A stretch of DNA of 64,000 bases, taken from Gordionus sp. m RMFG-2023 (Eukaryota; Nematomorpha; Gordioida; Chordodea; Parachordodidae). The DNA lies in contig NC_088775.1 in assembly GCF_954871325.1 (NCBI RefSeq), positions 65,883,561 to 65,947,560 on the forward strand. The letters run 5' to 3'. Below the pieces are notes generated by a model. That model did not search any database, was not told the DNA's origin, and worked only from the letters and a program-made list of their open reading frames with translations. The first letter of the stretch is position 1. Each line of letters opens with the position of its first letter. The position numbers were made by a program, and so were the translations under genes. Of the stretch, positions 1 to 10,189 are shown piece by piece.

Positions 1-927
1 AATTCAAGGTCAAATTTTGACCTGAGAAATTATGGAAGCACTGCCCTATTAAATTATTACGATTTGCTAGGCCAATAATGTAGCTTTAAAGGCTATTATG
101 TTTCTGTTATAAAAGTATTCCTTCCTAATTGATAGATTTCAACATTTTTTACACAAATATATTCGAAGATGTACTATTAATTTTGAATTACAGTAGCTAT
201 CTAGAAAAATTATGTTTTTATAACTTTTGAATACTTGGTCGTTTCAATGTATACTTAATATCATTCTCAAAAATTACCCTAAAAACTTTCTACAATGAAT
301 ATATAATATTTTTAATTCTTTATTCGCAAATATCCCATGTATATATTCCCAAATATCATCCTGGATTCAAATTATATCGCTACTAAATTTTATTTAACTT
401 TGTTGTAGTAATATAAAATTTAGCCAAATATATCGGCCTTTATGGCTTTTGAATTTGTCCCTTTATTTTAATCTCATATCTATATATATAATCCTCAAAA
501 AACATCAATCAAATTTAGCCCATAGTATTTTTTTAAAAAATATTCGTCCAATAAAAATCATAACATATAAATTAGTTACTGATTATAGTCAAATATATTT
601 TTGTTATTAAATTATGTAATACTCTATTTCTTTTTTAATTATTGGAAGTTTGTCCTACTTAATTGACAAATTTTGATAATTTAATTTATGTTAAATTATA
701 ATTTTAATCTATAAATTATTTAGCCATCTATCATCATATTAAAATTTATTTTAATTACATTATATTTAAAAGTAGAAATGTAAATGTTTTATCTATTTTT
801 TAGAATATAAATTATAAATATAAATAAATATAAATAAATAAAATTTTATTATTTTGAATTTTTTTTTTATTGTGCACATAAATTAAAATAACTAAATATA
901 TACTTTATAAACATATTTTATCATAAA
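1..927. other. AT-rich intergenic DNA, nothing recognised
   Basis: Simple AT-rich sequence with many stops in all frames. I see no coding similarity, RNA gene or clear terminal repeat. Confidence 0.6.
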
Positions 928-1169
928 TAATGTCATAGGTAATCAGTAATATTTTAACAAAGAATTTTCCTATGGATCTCAAGAATAAGCTAATTTAAAT
1001 ATATTTTGATTCTCAAAATATCACTCTTAGTCTTAATAGTTTGGAATTAGTTTGAAGGGGGGGGGGGTAAAAAGAATAAAAATTAGATATTTAAATAAAA
1101 GGTAACATTTGTCGTTGAAGAACAAAGAAAATTCTTATTCACCGTCATTTTTGATGGGCTATCTACTAG
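928..1169 (+). mobile_element. Helitron-like 3' end fragment
   Basis: This stretch is a diverged copy of 48337-48581; both carry an 11-base G run and then a short hairpin. At 1142-1158 CCGTCA and TGATGG can pair around a T-rich loop, and the copy ends ACTAG followed by T. A hairpin about ten bases before a CTRR end is the hallmark of Helitron 3' termini. No helicase or replication-initiator coding sequence is visible and the 5' end is unknown, so a non-autonomous or truncated copy is inferred. Confidence 0.5.
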
Positions 1170-1456
1170 TAATATAATAATGAAGGAATGTTGAAAAATA
1201 ATATGGGCGAATAATAATATATTATTCAGAAAAGGAAAAAACATAGGTAATTTATTATATTCGCTATATATATATTTATTATAAGAGCGGGGATGTAGCG
1301 TATTAATTAGTAATTGCTGTTGGGTCCTTTCGGTTTAAGTACACTTGGGTATTTCATAGAAAATCTGTGGAATTGATTCAAACTTCATCCAATCGCCAGG
1401 TTATTGTTGTAGGTACGGGCAGGCCCGAGATCAGGGAAAAGATCATAACGTTTTCT

Positions 1457-1651
1457 AATATCCCTGAGAAAGCTATATATAAAGATTATAAATTATTTTA
1501 ACTATATAATACTTGGTTCTCAGTTATTCAATTCGATGTACAGATATTGTGTAATATCCCTGGTTATTCAATTCGATTTACAGATATTGTGTAATATCCC
1601 TTAGAAAGCTATCTATAAATATTATATATTATTTTAACTATATAATACTTT
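1457..1651. repeat. Local direct duplication
   Basis: Two near-identical blocks lie head to tail: AATATCCCT, a variant AAAGCTAT segment, then ACTATATAATACTT, at 1457-1514 and again at 1592-1651. Between them a ~37-bp segment containing ATTCAATTCGAT is itself doubled (1523-1559 and 1560-1602). No function is evident. Confidence 0.6.
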
Positions 1652-1689
1652 ATTCTTAAATTCTCATTCCGTGTTTAAAATCATCAAGG

Positions 1690-1935
1690 AAGCTTACGTT
1701 TTCAATTTCAGTTTTGTTTTCCATTTATCATAATGTATTTTTTTGTATTTTCTTTTTCATTTTTTGTTTATTTCTATATTTTTTTCTTCCTTTTTTTCAT
1801 ATTTTTCTTTTTTTGATTTATCATTTATTTCTATCATTTTTTCTTTTTTCATTTATTTTTTTTTTTTTATCATTTTTTTTCTTTTTGTGTTTTTTCATTT
1901 GTTTTTTTTTTGTTTTATCAATTTTTTAATATGTT
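1690..1935 (+). repeat. T-rich pyrimidine tract
   Basis: About 240 bases are almost only T with scattered C, A and G. The open frames here encode phenylalanine runs and are a by-product of composition. It abuts the satellite that starts at about 1938. Confidence 0.75.
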
Positions 1936-1937
1936 CT

Positions 1938-2915
1938 GAGGGCAAATGTGCTAGGTGTAAATGGGATCGGCTATAAAAAAATTTAATTGCTTCCAAAAAA
2001 ATATTTAATTACATTTTAATGGAATAGGAAGTTAGATTTGGTATTGCTGCAGCTTGATAATTTAAAATAAAAGGATTTATTATGAATAATTTATTTACCC
2101 TCAGTTGTCAGCAAACAGGCCTTGACTCTATCTGAGGGCTTATCTGCAAGGTGTAAATGGGATCGGCTATAAAAAAATTATTTAATTAGATTTTAATGGA
2201 ATAGGAAGTTAGATTTGGTATTGTTGCAGCTTGAAAATTTAAAATAAAATGATTTATTATGAATAATTTATTTAGCCTCAGTTGTCAGCAAACAGGCCTT
2301 GGCCCTATCTGAGGGCGAATCTGCAAGGTGTAAATAGGATCGGCTATAAAAAAATTTAATTGCTTCCAAAAAATTATTTAATTACATTTTAATGGAATAG
2401 GAAGTTAGATTTGGTATTGTTGCAGCTTGAAAATTTAAAATAAAATGATTTATTATGAATAATTTATTTACCCTCAGTTGTCAGCAAACAGGCCTTGACC
2501 CTATCTGAGGGCGAATCTGCAAGGTGTAAATGGGATCGGCTATAAAAAAATTTAATTGCTTCCAAAAAATTATTTAATTACATTTTAATGGAATAGGAAG
2601 TTAGATTTGGTATTGTTGCAGCTTGAAAATTTAAAATAAAATGATTTATTATGAATAATTTATTTACCCTCAGTTGTCAGCAAACAGCCTATCTGAGGGC
2701 GAATCTGCAAGGTGTAAATGGGATCGGCTATAAAAAAATTTAATTGCTTCCAAAAAATTATTTAATTAGATTTTATGGAATAGGAAGTTAGATATGGTAT
2801 TGTTGCAGCTTGAAAATTTTAAATAAAATGATTTATTATAATAATTTATTTACCCTCAGTTGTCAGCAGAACAAGCTTTGGCCCTATCTGAGGGCGAATC
2901 TGCAAGGTGTGAATA
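1938..2915 (+). repeat. Satellite array, ~180-205 bp units, five copies
   Basis: The marker GAGGGC recurs near 1938, 2134, 2311, 2517, 2695 and 2890, giving spacings of 196, 177, 206, 178 and 195. Length differences come mainly from a short segment around GCTTCCAAAAAAT that some units lack. Each unit also contains CCCTCAG and CTGAGGG about 30 bases apart, which could form a 7-bp stem. The array ends where the decayed MULE copy begins. Confidence 0.85.
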
Positions 2916-2934
2916 AATAAAAATCACAGCATGT

Positions 2935-4540
2935 GCCATAGTGCAAGTATTATCAAAATCCATGATAATAACCATACTTCCAAAAAGCTGCATGAAAAGG
3001 TACATTTTGGAGGTAAATTACAAAAGAATTAACTGTTGATCCCTTAACTTTATTGGAGATTGTCTCTAGACCTCCAGAAAATTTTATTGATCTAAAGTCA
3101 TATAGTGTATATTTATAAAATATAATATTATGACAACATACTCCTAGGATTTTTATTAGATAAAAATCTCGATGTATCAAATTAATAAATATATTACCCT
3201 ATTTATATAAAAAGTAATATTTAATTAGAGAATTTTACGTTGCTAAACTTAAGAATGTTAATGGAATCTTTCCTTATTGAATAGTGAATTTTGTTATATT
3301 AAGATTTGTCCTGACTGAATGCTAATAAATATTTTAAAAATGTAATCTCTGGAGACTTTAATATATTAGATGAACCTGATGATGAAAGAATAATTGATTA
3401 AAAGATATATCTAGCAATCTTCATTGCTGAATAGTAAGTATTAAAAATAAAGCTATATTTAAATGTATCATATGAAAAGAAATATATTTCTATTAACCTC
3501 GTATTTTATGTAATTTAGATCTATCCTTGATCCAGATAATGCAATCACATTATTATTAAGAACAAACTACAGCCATCAAATGTTGGAAGTTATTAAATTA
3601 ATTTTAAAATTAGATGATTTAAATTCGTAATTGTTGCTTATGCATGACAATTGATAAAATTAACCGTTAGATTAAATAATAGGGATTTTTACTGTCGCTG
3701 AGACATCTCGCATCTCTTATATAATAAGGAGATAGAAAAAATATACACCACAAGAAATAGAAATATTACAAATTTTTAAATATAGCAATGAAATTTTATT
3801 CAGGATAAAGGTGTCGATGAATTTGTATTAATAAAAAATGGGAAGGGTTGGCAGATAATCAATCCATAATAAAACCTAAGTGCATTGCTCTTAAATATTA
3901 CGTTTAATTTAAGGTACCAAGATTAAATTAATTTGTTGAAAATAAAAATCTTACCACAAATCATAGATATAATCATCATTACATGTCCTATTAATAGTTA
4001 ATCACAAGCAGAAGCAATTGCCTGCTGTAGCAAATCATATAAAATGTTTTTTGATAATTTAGGAAATAATATATTCAAAGATAGAATATTATTTTTCGCA
4101 AAATTGTGATTTAATACTAAAATTGTTTGATAAACCTAAGGAGTAATGATTTATTTATATTGTCTTATGAATCAACAATATTATAGAATTATATTATAAA
4201 CATACTTATACTGTACCGATTTTTTAAATGTAACGACTGGAGAATTTCTTATAAATCATATTCTTACCAATGTGATGTTTATAAAGATTGAATATTTAAT
4301 TCAAGATGCATAATCTCAGATAACATTGTGTAAATTACTTAAAATGCTGTATCCCATATCCCTAATACATAAGTTATAAATAAAAATAGTAGGTGTGGTG
4401 GAAGTTCAAAATTAAATAAATTAACGGGATATCTAGTTGTTTAATTTTTTATATCTCCTGCTTCATCACAAATAGGTCATTAAATATGTTATTCCAGAAG
4501 GTTAAATTTAACATGATAAATATATTAGTAATGAATGCCA
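2935..4540 (+). pseudogene. Decayed MULE transposase, plus-strand copy
   Basis: Translating the plus strand in shifting frames gives a heavily mutated copy of the transposase encoded on the minus strand at 7322-4650. Matching stretches include ENFIDLKSY near 3080, TVAETSRIS near 3700, a diverged TCPI and MFFDNL near 3985-4050, LKLFDK near 4115, and SLNMLFQ near 4480. There are many stops and frame changes. The 5' third is missing and the copy joins the satellite. It lies tail to tail with the better copy. It is ancient and certainly non-functional. Confidence 0.8.
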
Positions 4541-4618
4541 ACAATGGATGATATGTTATGAATGATTCATATGGTATATAAAATAGCATGACATATAACA
4601 TCATCTTGGCAATCATTA
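4530..4618. repeat. Imperfect palindrome at the centre of the MULE pair
   Basis: AATGAATGCCAAC followed by GATGATATGTTATG (4530-4560) is mirrored by CATGACATATAACATCATC followed by TTGGCAATCATT (4587-4618), at roughly 80 % by eye. It marks the symmetry centre between the two opposed MULE copies, so their non-coding 3' tails also match each other. Confidence 0.6.
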
Positions 4619-4649
4619 TTTTTATATTATAATTGATTTTGAGAGATCA

Positions 4650-7322
4650 TTATATATTTCCCATGTTCCATCTAACCGCTTGGAATAACATATATAATGA
4701 CCAATCCCTGAAGAAACAGCAGGAGGTATAAGCTCTTAAAAAATATAATGTATCTCCTAAATTTATAAAGCCTGTAGTGTCAATTATAACTTGTTCATGA
4801 AATTGGTACTTATGGACTAAAGATAAAGGGTCTGGTATTATACAGGATTTACAGTATGTTAAAAGAGGTAAAGCATCTTGGATTGCAATATCCAAACTTT
4901 CAAAACCTGTATTATTTATTATATTTAAATTTATTGGTAAACATATTATTTCTAAGAAATTTTCCGGTCGTAAACATTCTTTATTATTACATTTAAAAAT
5001 ATCGGTTACACTATATATATCTTTATAACATTTTTCTATAATAAAATATATTGTTGATTCGCAAGACAATCTATAGAAACCATTACTAATCTTAGTTTTA
5101 TCGAATAATTTTAATAATAAATCACACCTTATCTTATATGTATTGTTATTGGCCCCATGCGAAACAAAATATTCTATAAACTCTTTAAATATACTATTTT
5201 CTAAATTGTCAAAAAAAGCTTTATATAATTTGCTATCGAAGTAGGCTACTGCTACTGCTTGTGATAAACTATCAATAGGGCATGTATTGCTGATTATATA
5301 TCCATTAGATCCAAGTTTTAAAGGTCTCTTTATTGTGGTAAGATTCCCATTTTTCAACATGCCTAATTTAATCTTGGTCCCTTTAATTACATGTAATATT
5401 TCAGGGCAATGTGCTCCATAATATGAAGTACGTTTCTTTTTTATGGATGGTTGAACTACTAAACCTTTCCAATTTTCAATTAATTGATATTCATCATCAG
5501 ACACTTCTCCCTCATTTAAACTACTAAATTTAGAAATTTGTGAATTGTCTGTTTCTTGTGGTATAATAATTTCTACAGTATCCTTTTCCTTAATTATATT
5601 AGAGATTCGGGACGCTTCAGCTATAGTAAGCAATCCTCTTATCTCATCAAAATGTTTACAGAAAAATTTATCAATAGTAATAGGTAACATTACGGATTTA
5701 AATGTTCTATTTTTCAAATTATTAAAATAACTTTCAACATTTGATGTAGAAGATGTAATTTGTCCATAATTATAATGTGGTTGCATAATACTAGACCATA
5801 AAGGATAGGTCTTTAAAAAATTACATAAATTTATAGTTATTTCTGGGTTATAGAAATAATTTTCTTCTTTATATGATATGATACATTTAGATATGGCTTT
5901 ATTTTTAATACTTTCTATCCAGCAATTTATATTACTAGATACATTTAAGTCAATGGATATTTCATCCTCGAGTTCATCTAATATATTAATGTCTATATCT
6001 TCTATTCCAGAGATTATATTTTTTAGATATTTTTTAGCATTCAGCGTAATGTCAGGACAAGTTTCGATCCCACAAAATTCACTATTACATACAATAAGGA
6101 TGGATTCTATTAATATTTCCGCCTCTTTAACGGAAGCGGATTTTATTAGCATTGCAACGGAACGTATATAAAATTCTCTAAATAAATGAGGTTTTTTATA
6201 TAAACTAGGCCATCTACTTATTAGTTTGATACAATGAGCATAATCTATTCTAATATATATCCTAGGGGTCAGCAATTTTTGACCTAATATTATATTAAAT
6301 GAATATTCAATATATGACTTAAGATCAATAAAATTTGCTAGCGATCTGGCAACAGCCCCCAATAAAGCTAATGAATGATCAGTTACACAATTTTAGGTAT
6401 TTTAGCACCTCTATGCACCCATACATTCAGCCAGTGTGAAATGTGGTTAATATCATGGGCTTCTGATAACATCTGAACTACAGGTATTTGCCCAGATTTT
6501 ACTTTTAAATCGATTACTCCTATGTATAGAAAAATATTCCCAGATGTTTGATCATAAGGTCGACTTAATTTTTTTACTAAGGTCCCTGTGGCATCTATTT
6601 GTAGTATGGATACGTTAGTATCTTGGCAATATTTATTAAAAGTTATCATTTGTTCTGGTAACCAGTAGGGCATAAAAAATTTGTCACAGGATATATTGAT
6701 TATACTGGGTAAATATGGTTGAGTATATTTTAGATATAATAACTGATTGATTACACTATCCGATTTAATGTTATATTTATTAGAAATGGATTGTTTGCAT
6801 TTACGTAGGACATCCAAGGAATATAAAGTTCTAGGTTCCAATTTACCATATTCCATGGTTTCATTTGCTTTTTTCAAGCGCCAGTTTATGGCTAAATCTT
6901 TTTGTAATTCATTAGCAACTTCTTCCCTTTTTATCCCACTTAATGGTCTTTTATAAATACTATTATGCAATTCTGTTTTATAATTATATATTTCACATAT
7001 AAATTTTATATATATATTATTTAAAGTATTTAATTTTTTAATTAATAACACAGCTGAATATTGTTTACAAAAAGCCTTAATTTTTATTAAATATATTGAA
7101 TTTAGAGATACATAATTACTAGAAAATACCCATAAACAGGGTATTTTCAATTGACTAGAAATTATTTTTTCAATCACATGGGTCCAACCCATTTTTAACC
7201 GATTTGGATTATCCGCATTCGGATATATTTGATTCCATTCTTCCCCTGTCATAGAAATTTCAAATATATCCTTTTTTTACTTTGACATTATCTTCGCCGT
7301 CGTCACTTGAGTCTGACGACAT
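4650..7322 (-). pseudogene. MULE-type transposase with C-terminal USP-like domain
   Basis: Transposase of the Mutator-like DDE superfamily, cutting and pasting DNA in the nucleus. A likely start ATG at 7322 opens an acidic N-terminus (MSSDSSDDGED). A one-base slip in a run of seven A near 7270 moves into the 289-codon frame at 7252-6383. That frame carries the first catalytic Asp in LQIDATG (residue 220) and ends AKIPKIV. A second one-base slip at ~6382 leads into the frame ending at 4650, which holds TDHSLALL, RIDYAH and the likely catalytic Glu in SNVESYFNNLK (residue 210 of that frame). After a ~130-residue linker comes a region unlike transposases: NTCPIDSLSQA (Cys361), paired cysteines near 458/463 and 504/507, and DTTGFINLGDTLYFL. 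This resembles the Cys box and zinc fingers of ubiquitin-specific proteases, but no obvious catalytic His follows. Only two visible frame breaks suggest fairly recent death, or homopolymer sequencing errors. Confidence 0.8.
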
Positions 7323-7713
7323 AATCTCGGGGAATTTTTCCTAAGGATAATGTAAAAATATTTTTTAAAATCATATTAAAATAGTAAATATTTCATATAT
7401 CAATGTTTTTGTGTTCCTGTATTATAATAAAGTTGTGATATATTACATAAAATATAAATAATGTAAATATATATAGTAATTACACTAATACATCGGGACG
7501 AACCCCAGCCTTAAATTTTTTAAGCACCAGACTTAGGCACAAATACAAATATTTCTATGATTACAAAAGTAAACGACGTACCTATTGTCAAAATATATTT
7601 TTTTTTGTTTCTAAATCTCTTTTTCGTTATTATAGTTGTATATTATATAAATTTTATTTTTGTTAGTTAGTTACTATTAGTAATATACATTCGATAATTA
7701 TAGCGCAACCAGA
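7323..7713. other. Upstream flank of the MULE copy
   Basis: AT-rich sequence with no gene. The long terminal inverted repeat expected of a MULE was not identified here. A perfect 7-bp hairpin, CGCAACC-AGA-GGTTGCG, sits at 7704-7720 on the border with the next element. Confidence 0.5.
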
Positions 7714-8606
7714 GGTTGCGTAAAATAATTCCCCCCAAAAAAATCACAGGAAAATAATTCTTAAAAAATTATTCCCCGGAAAAAATTCCCTTATTTTTTG
7801 TTCCTTATAAAATATTAAATTATTTTTAGAAAATTAACAAAGTAGGAAAAAAAATCCCTAAATAAAATGTGTTAAATTTTCAAGAAAATCAACGAAATTA
7901 AATCCTATCATCTACTTTTAGATATTATTATTGAAAATCAAATTTTAATTTAAAAAAATATTTATTTTTACACAAATTATTAATCATTTTCCATGAAGTT
8001 TTTATAAATATATTAAAAATTTAAATCATTGTCTTCAAAAATAGATTAATTGAAATATATATTAAAACTAGATTATGGAAATAATCTCCCTATTTCTAGG
8101 AAAAAATTTGTTTTCACCTTTTTTTTCAATTTTAAATTGCACGCATAATTTACATCTGTTTCTATAAAAAGCTATCATGTTTTCTTTCCGAGATGTCTCA
8201 TATTTTAAGACAGCCCTATATCGCTTAGAATTAAAACATAAATAATGCTAAAAAAAATCCTCAAACGTGTTGAGAATAAATACTTAACTTTCAGAAAATA
8301 CTGATTATAATTTTTTAGAAATATTTTCGTTATTAAGCGGCAGGGTTATTTTTGATAATTTAAAAAAAAATTATTCGAGGATCTTTTTCCCGGTATAATT
8401 TTCCGGAAATTGATTTTCCTCTATATTTAATTTAAAATCTAAAAAATAGGGAATTTATTTCCGGGGAATAATTTTCTATGAGAATTTTTTCCTAAGATTA
8501 TCTTTTCGGGGAATTATTTTCCAGGGGATATTTTTTTCTGGGGATTTTGTTCCTGGGCAGTTATTTTCGGGAATTTTTTTTTCCGGAGATTTATTTTCCG
8601 CTTACC
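7714..8606. mobile_element. MITE-like element with long GC-decorated inverted ends
   Basis: The left end reads GGTTGCGTAAAATAATTCC; the right end, reversed, reads GGTAAGCGGAAAATAA. Both arms then run for ~150-270 bases as A/T with punctuating CCCC or GGGG blocks (AATTCCCC, CCGGAAAA). The middle is AT-rich with no coding similarity. A short relative lies at 27680-27852 with the same CCGCTTACC end. No convincing target duplication was found. Confidence 0.6.
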
Positions 8607-9213
8607 AATGTAAATCACTAAATTTGAATGTCTAAACATGTCTGGTTTATAAATAAAAATCGCTGAACTGACAAGCCGCTTGCGCCGACTCTCCCTGATC
8701 TCTATATATCATATTTTATTATATTTTAAGAAGATATTAATTATATTATTAACTAGGGACTATTAGGCATATTCGGATCAATAATATTTACCTTACAAAT
8801 ATGAAATATTTTAATATATTTATAAAATAAAATAAAAAAGTATTTATTCCTCATCTTTATTAAAATATCCATGCGGCCAAAATTTATTAGTCCCGACCAT
8901 GTCCCCACATGATTATTTTTTTTAAAAATAGCAAACTTATTGGTTTCGGTTAGATTATTGCAAATATCTATTTACTATATTTGTTACCAAGATTTACATT
9001 ACCAGGGGTGGGGTGGGTGTTATTCTTTACGTAGCAAGAAAATATATTTTTTTTAAAAACAACTTTTTAAAAATTTATATAATTAAGACAAGAAATAATT
9101 AAATATATTATGATTTATAAGCTAGATTTCTAGGGCATCTTCATTAAATGCAGTGGGGGCAGTTAAAATCATTACATAAATCAAAATAAGTGAAATCACA
9201 AAATTAACCTTAT
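8607..9213. other. AT-rich filler
   Basis: No gene or repeat boundary recognised. Confidence 0.5.
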
Positions 9214-9456
9214 TTAACTTTCACCAGAAGATATAGATATAAATAATGATATATTTACTTCTTTCTGTATTTCCAAAATATCTAGACAATTATTTCGATT
9301 TTGTGTGGCATAATTATAGAGTAGTTTTGGGATCATCATAGCTAATAACTCCTTGCTTATTAACTTCCAGATTGTTGCTGACGAGTGGTTTAGATTTTGT
9401 TGAATCTCAAATTTGTATTTAGAAAAGATAGATCGCTGTCTCCCTGGCGATGCCAT
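9214..9456 (-). CDS. Unrecognised 80-residue ORF, possible transposase N-terminal piece
   Basis: An uninterrupted frame whose composition looks more protein-like than its surroundings (RQRSIFSKYKFEI, then LLYNYATQNRNNCLDI). I do not recognise the family. Its tone resembles helix-turn-helix N-terminal segments of large invertebrate transposases. It lies ~1.9 kb upstream of the minus-strand MULE start, so it could be an upstream exon of that element or an unrelated fragment. No signal peptide, membrane segment or zinc motif is visible. It may also be a chance frame. Confidence 0.25.
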   Translation of the reverse strand: MASPGRQRSIFSKYKFEIQQNLNHSSATIWKLISKELLAMMIPKLLYNYATQNRNNCLDILEIQKEVNISLFISISSGES

Positions 9457-9512
9457 TATAATCTAGAAGATATATTGATAAATATTCATAAAGATTAGTC
9501 CTTTTCAAAAAT

Positions 9513-9594
9513 GAATTCGAATCGAATATGAAAGCTATTTGAATTCGTACAAATAATAAAATCTACTATTTGTATTCGATTCGACTTATTCGAA
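9513..9594. repeat. Small inverted repeat of GAATTCGAATCGAAT type
   Basis: ATTCGAATCGAATA near 9515 and TATTCGATTCGA near 9573 can pair across ~50 bases, and a GAATTCG copy lies between them. No larger element was defined around it. Confidence 0.45.
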
Positions 9595-9679
9595 TAATTG
9601 AAATGAATTTTCTTAATAAAATAAATTTTACTCAAATATATTGACATATTTTTTTATTACAAATTTGATTGCCAGGTTT

Positions 9680-9935
9680 GCATCCCTGGTTAGCACAGGC
9701 CGGGCCGTATAATTATTCTTTAAATATATCAGGGCAGGGTCGGCCCTAACAAAAAAAATTTCGATACCCGACCGGGGCCAAATATTTTAAAACGCCATTA
9801 TTATCTATAAAAGTTAAAAATAAATAAAAAAAATATATAAATTTCGTATCATAAAACAATGTATTATATTCATTCACTTATTATTTTTCCTATTTCCAAT
9901 TTTTCGATCCTCAGAAATTATTTATTTTTTAAAAA
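9680..9935 (+). mobile_element. Degenerate hAT-type repeat, empty-site relative of 20756-24019
   Basis: Blocks such as GGCCGGGCCG and GGTCGGCCC belong to the GC-decorated hAT MITE superfamily. The piece TATTCATTCACTTA followed by TTCCAATTTTTCGATCCT (~9868-9915) matches the sequence on both sides of the Tc1 element at 20944-23431, but without the insertion. It is therefore a paralogous empty site. Its own ends are eroded. Confidence 0.55.
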
Positions 9936-9970
9936 ATATGGGGAAATATTTTATAAAATACCATATTATT

Positions 9971-10189
9971 AGTGTTGTTAATAGGCTTGATTTGAGCCGA
10001 TTTTAAAATAAAAAACGCTAACTAATATTTTAGCCAAAATAAATTGACTGCGCCTCGAGATTTGTCTAATAAATGTCCAAACCTTTGTACCATGTATGAA
10101 CAAATTTTCAGGCTTGCTAAGATTTTTTCGGAACATATTGAGTTAGCCGTTTTAAAAAATGGGCACAAATAGAATCGTTTAACAATATT
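9971..10189. mobile_element. Short hAT-type MITE (TAGTGTTGTTAA ends)
   Basis: It begins TAGTGTTGTTAATAGG and ends CGTTTAACAATATTA, an imperfect inverted pair typical of hAT MITEs. The flanking 8-mers are only weakly alike, so the insertion is old or the ends are slightly misplaced. Another start of the same type (TAGTGTTGTTAATCG) lies near 11985, without a clear partner end. Confidence 0.45.

Noticed and set aside
1714-1976. Phenylalanine-rich ORFs
   Set aside because: By-product of the T-rich tract.
5545-6171. Plus-strand ORFs of 61 and 97 codons
   Set aside because: Shadows antisense to the MULE transposase.
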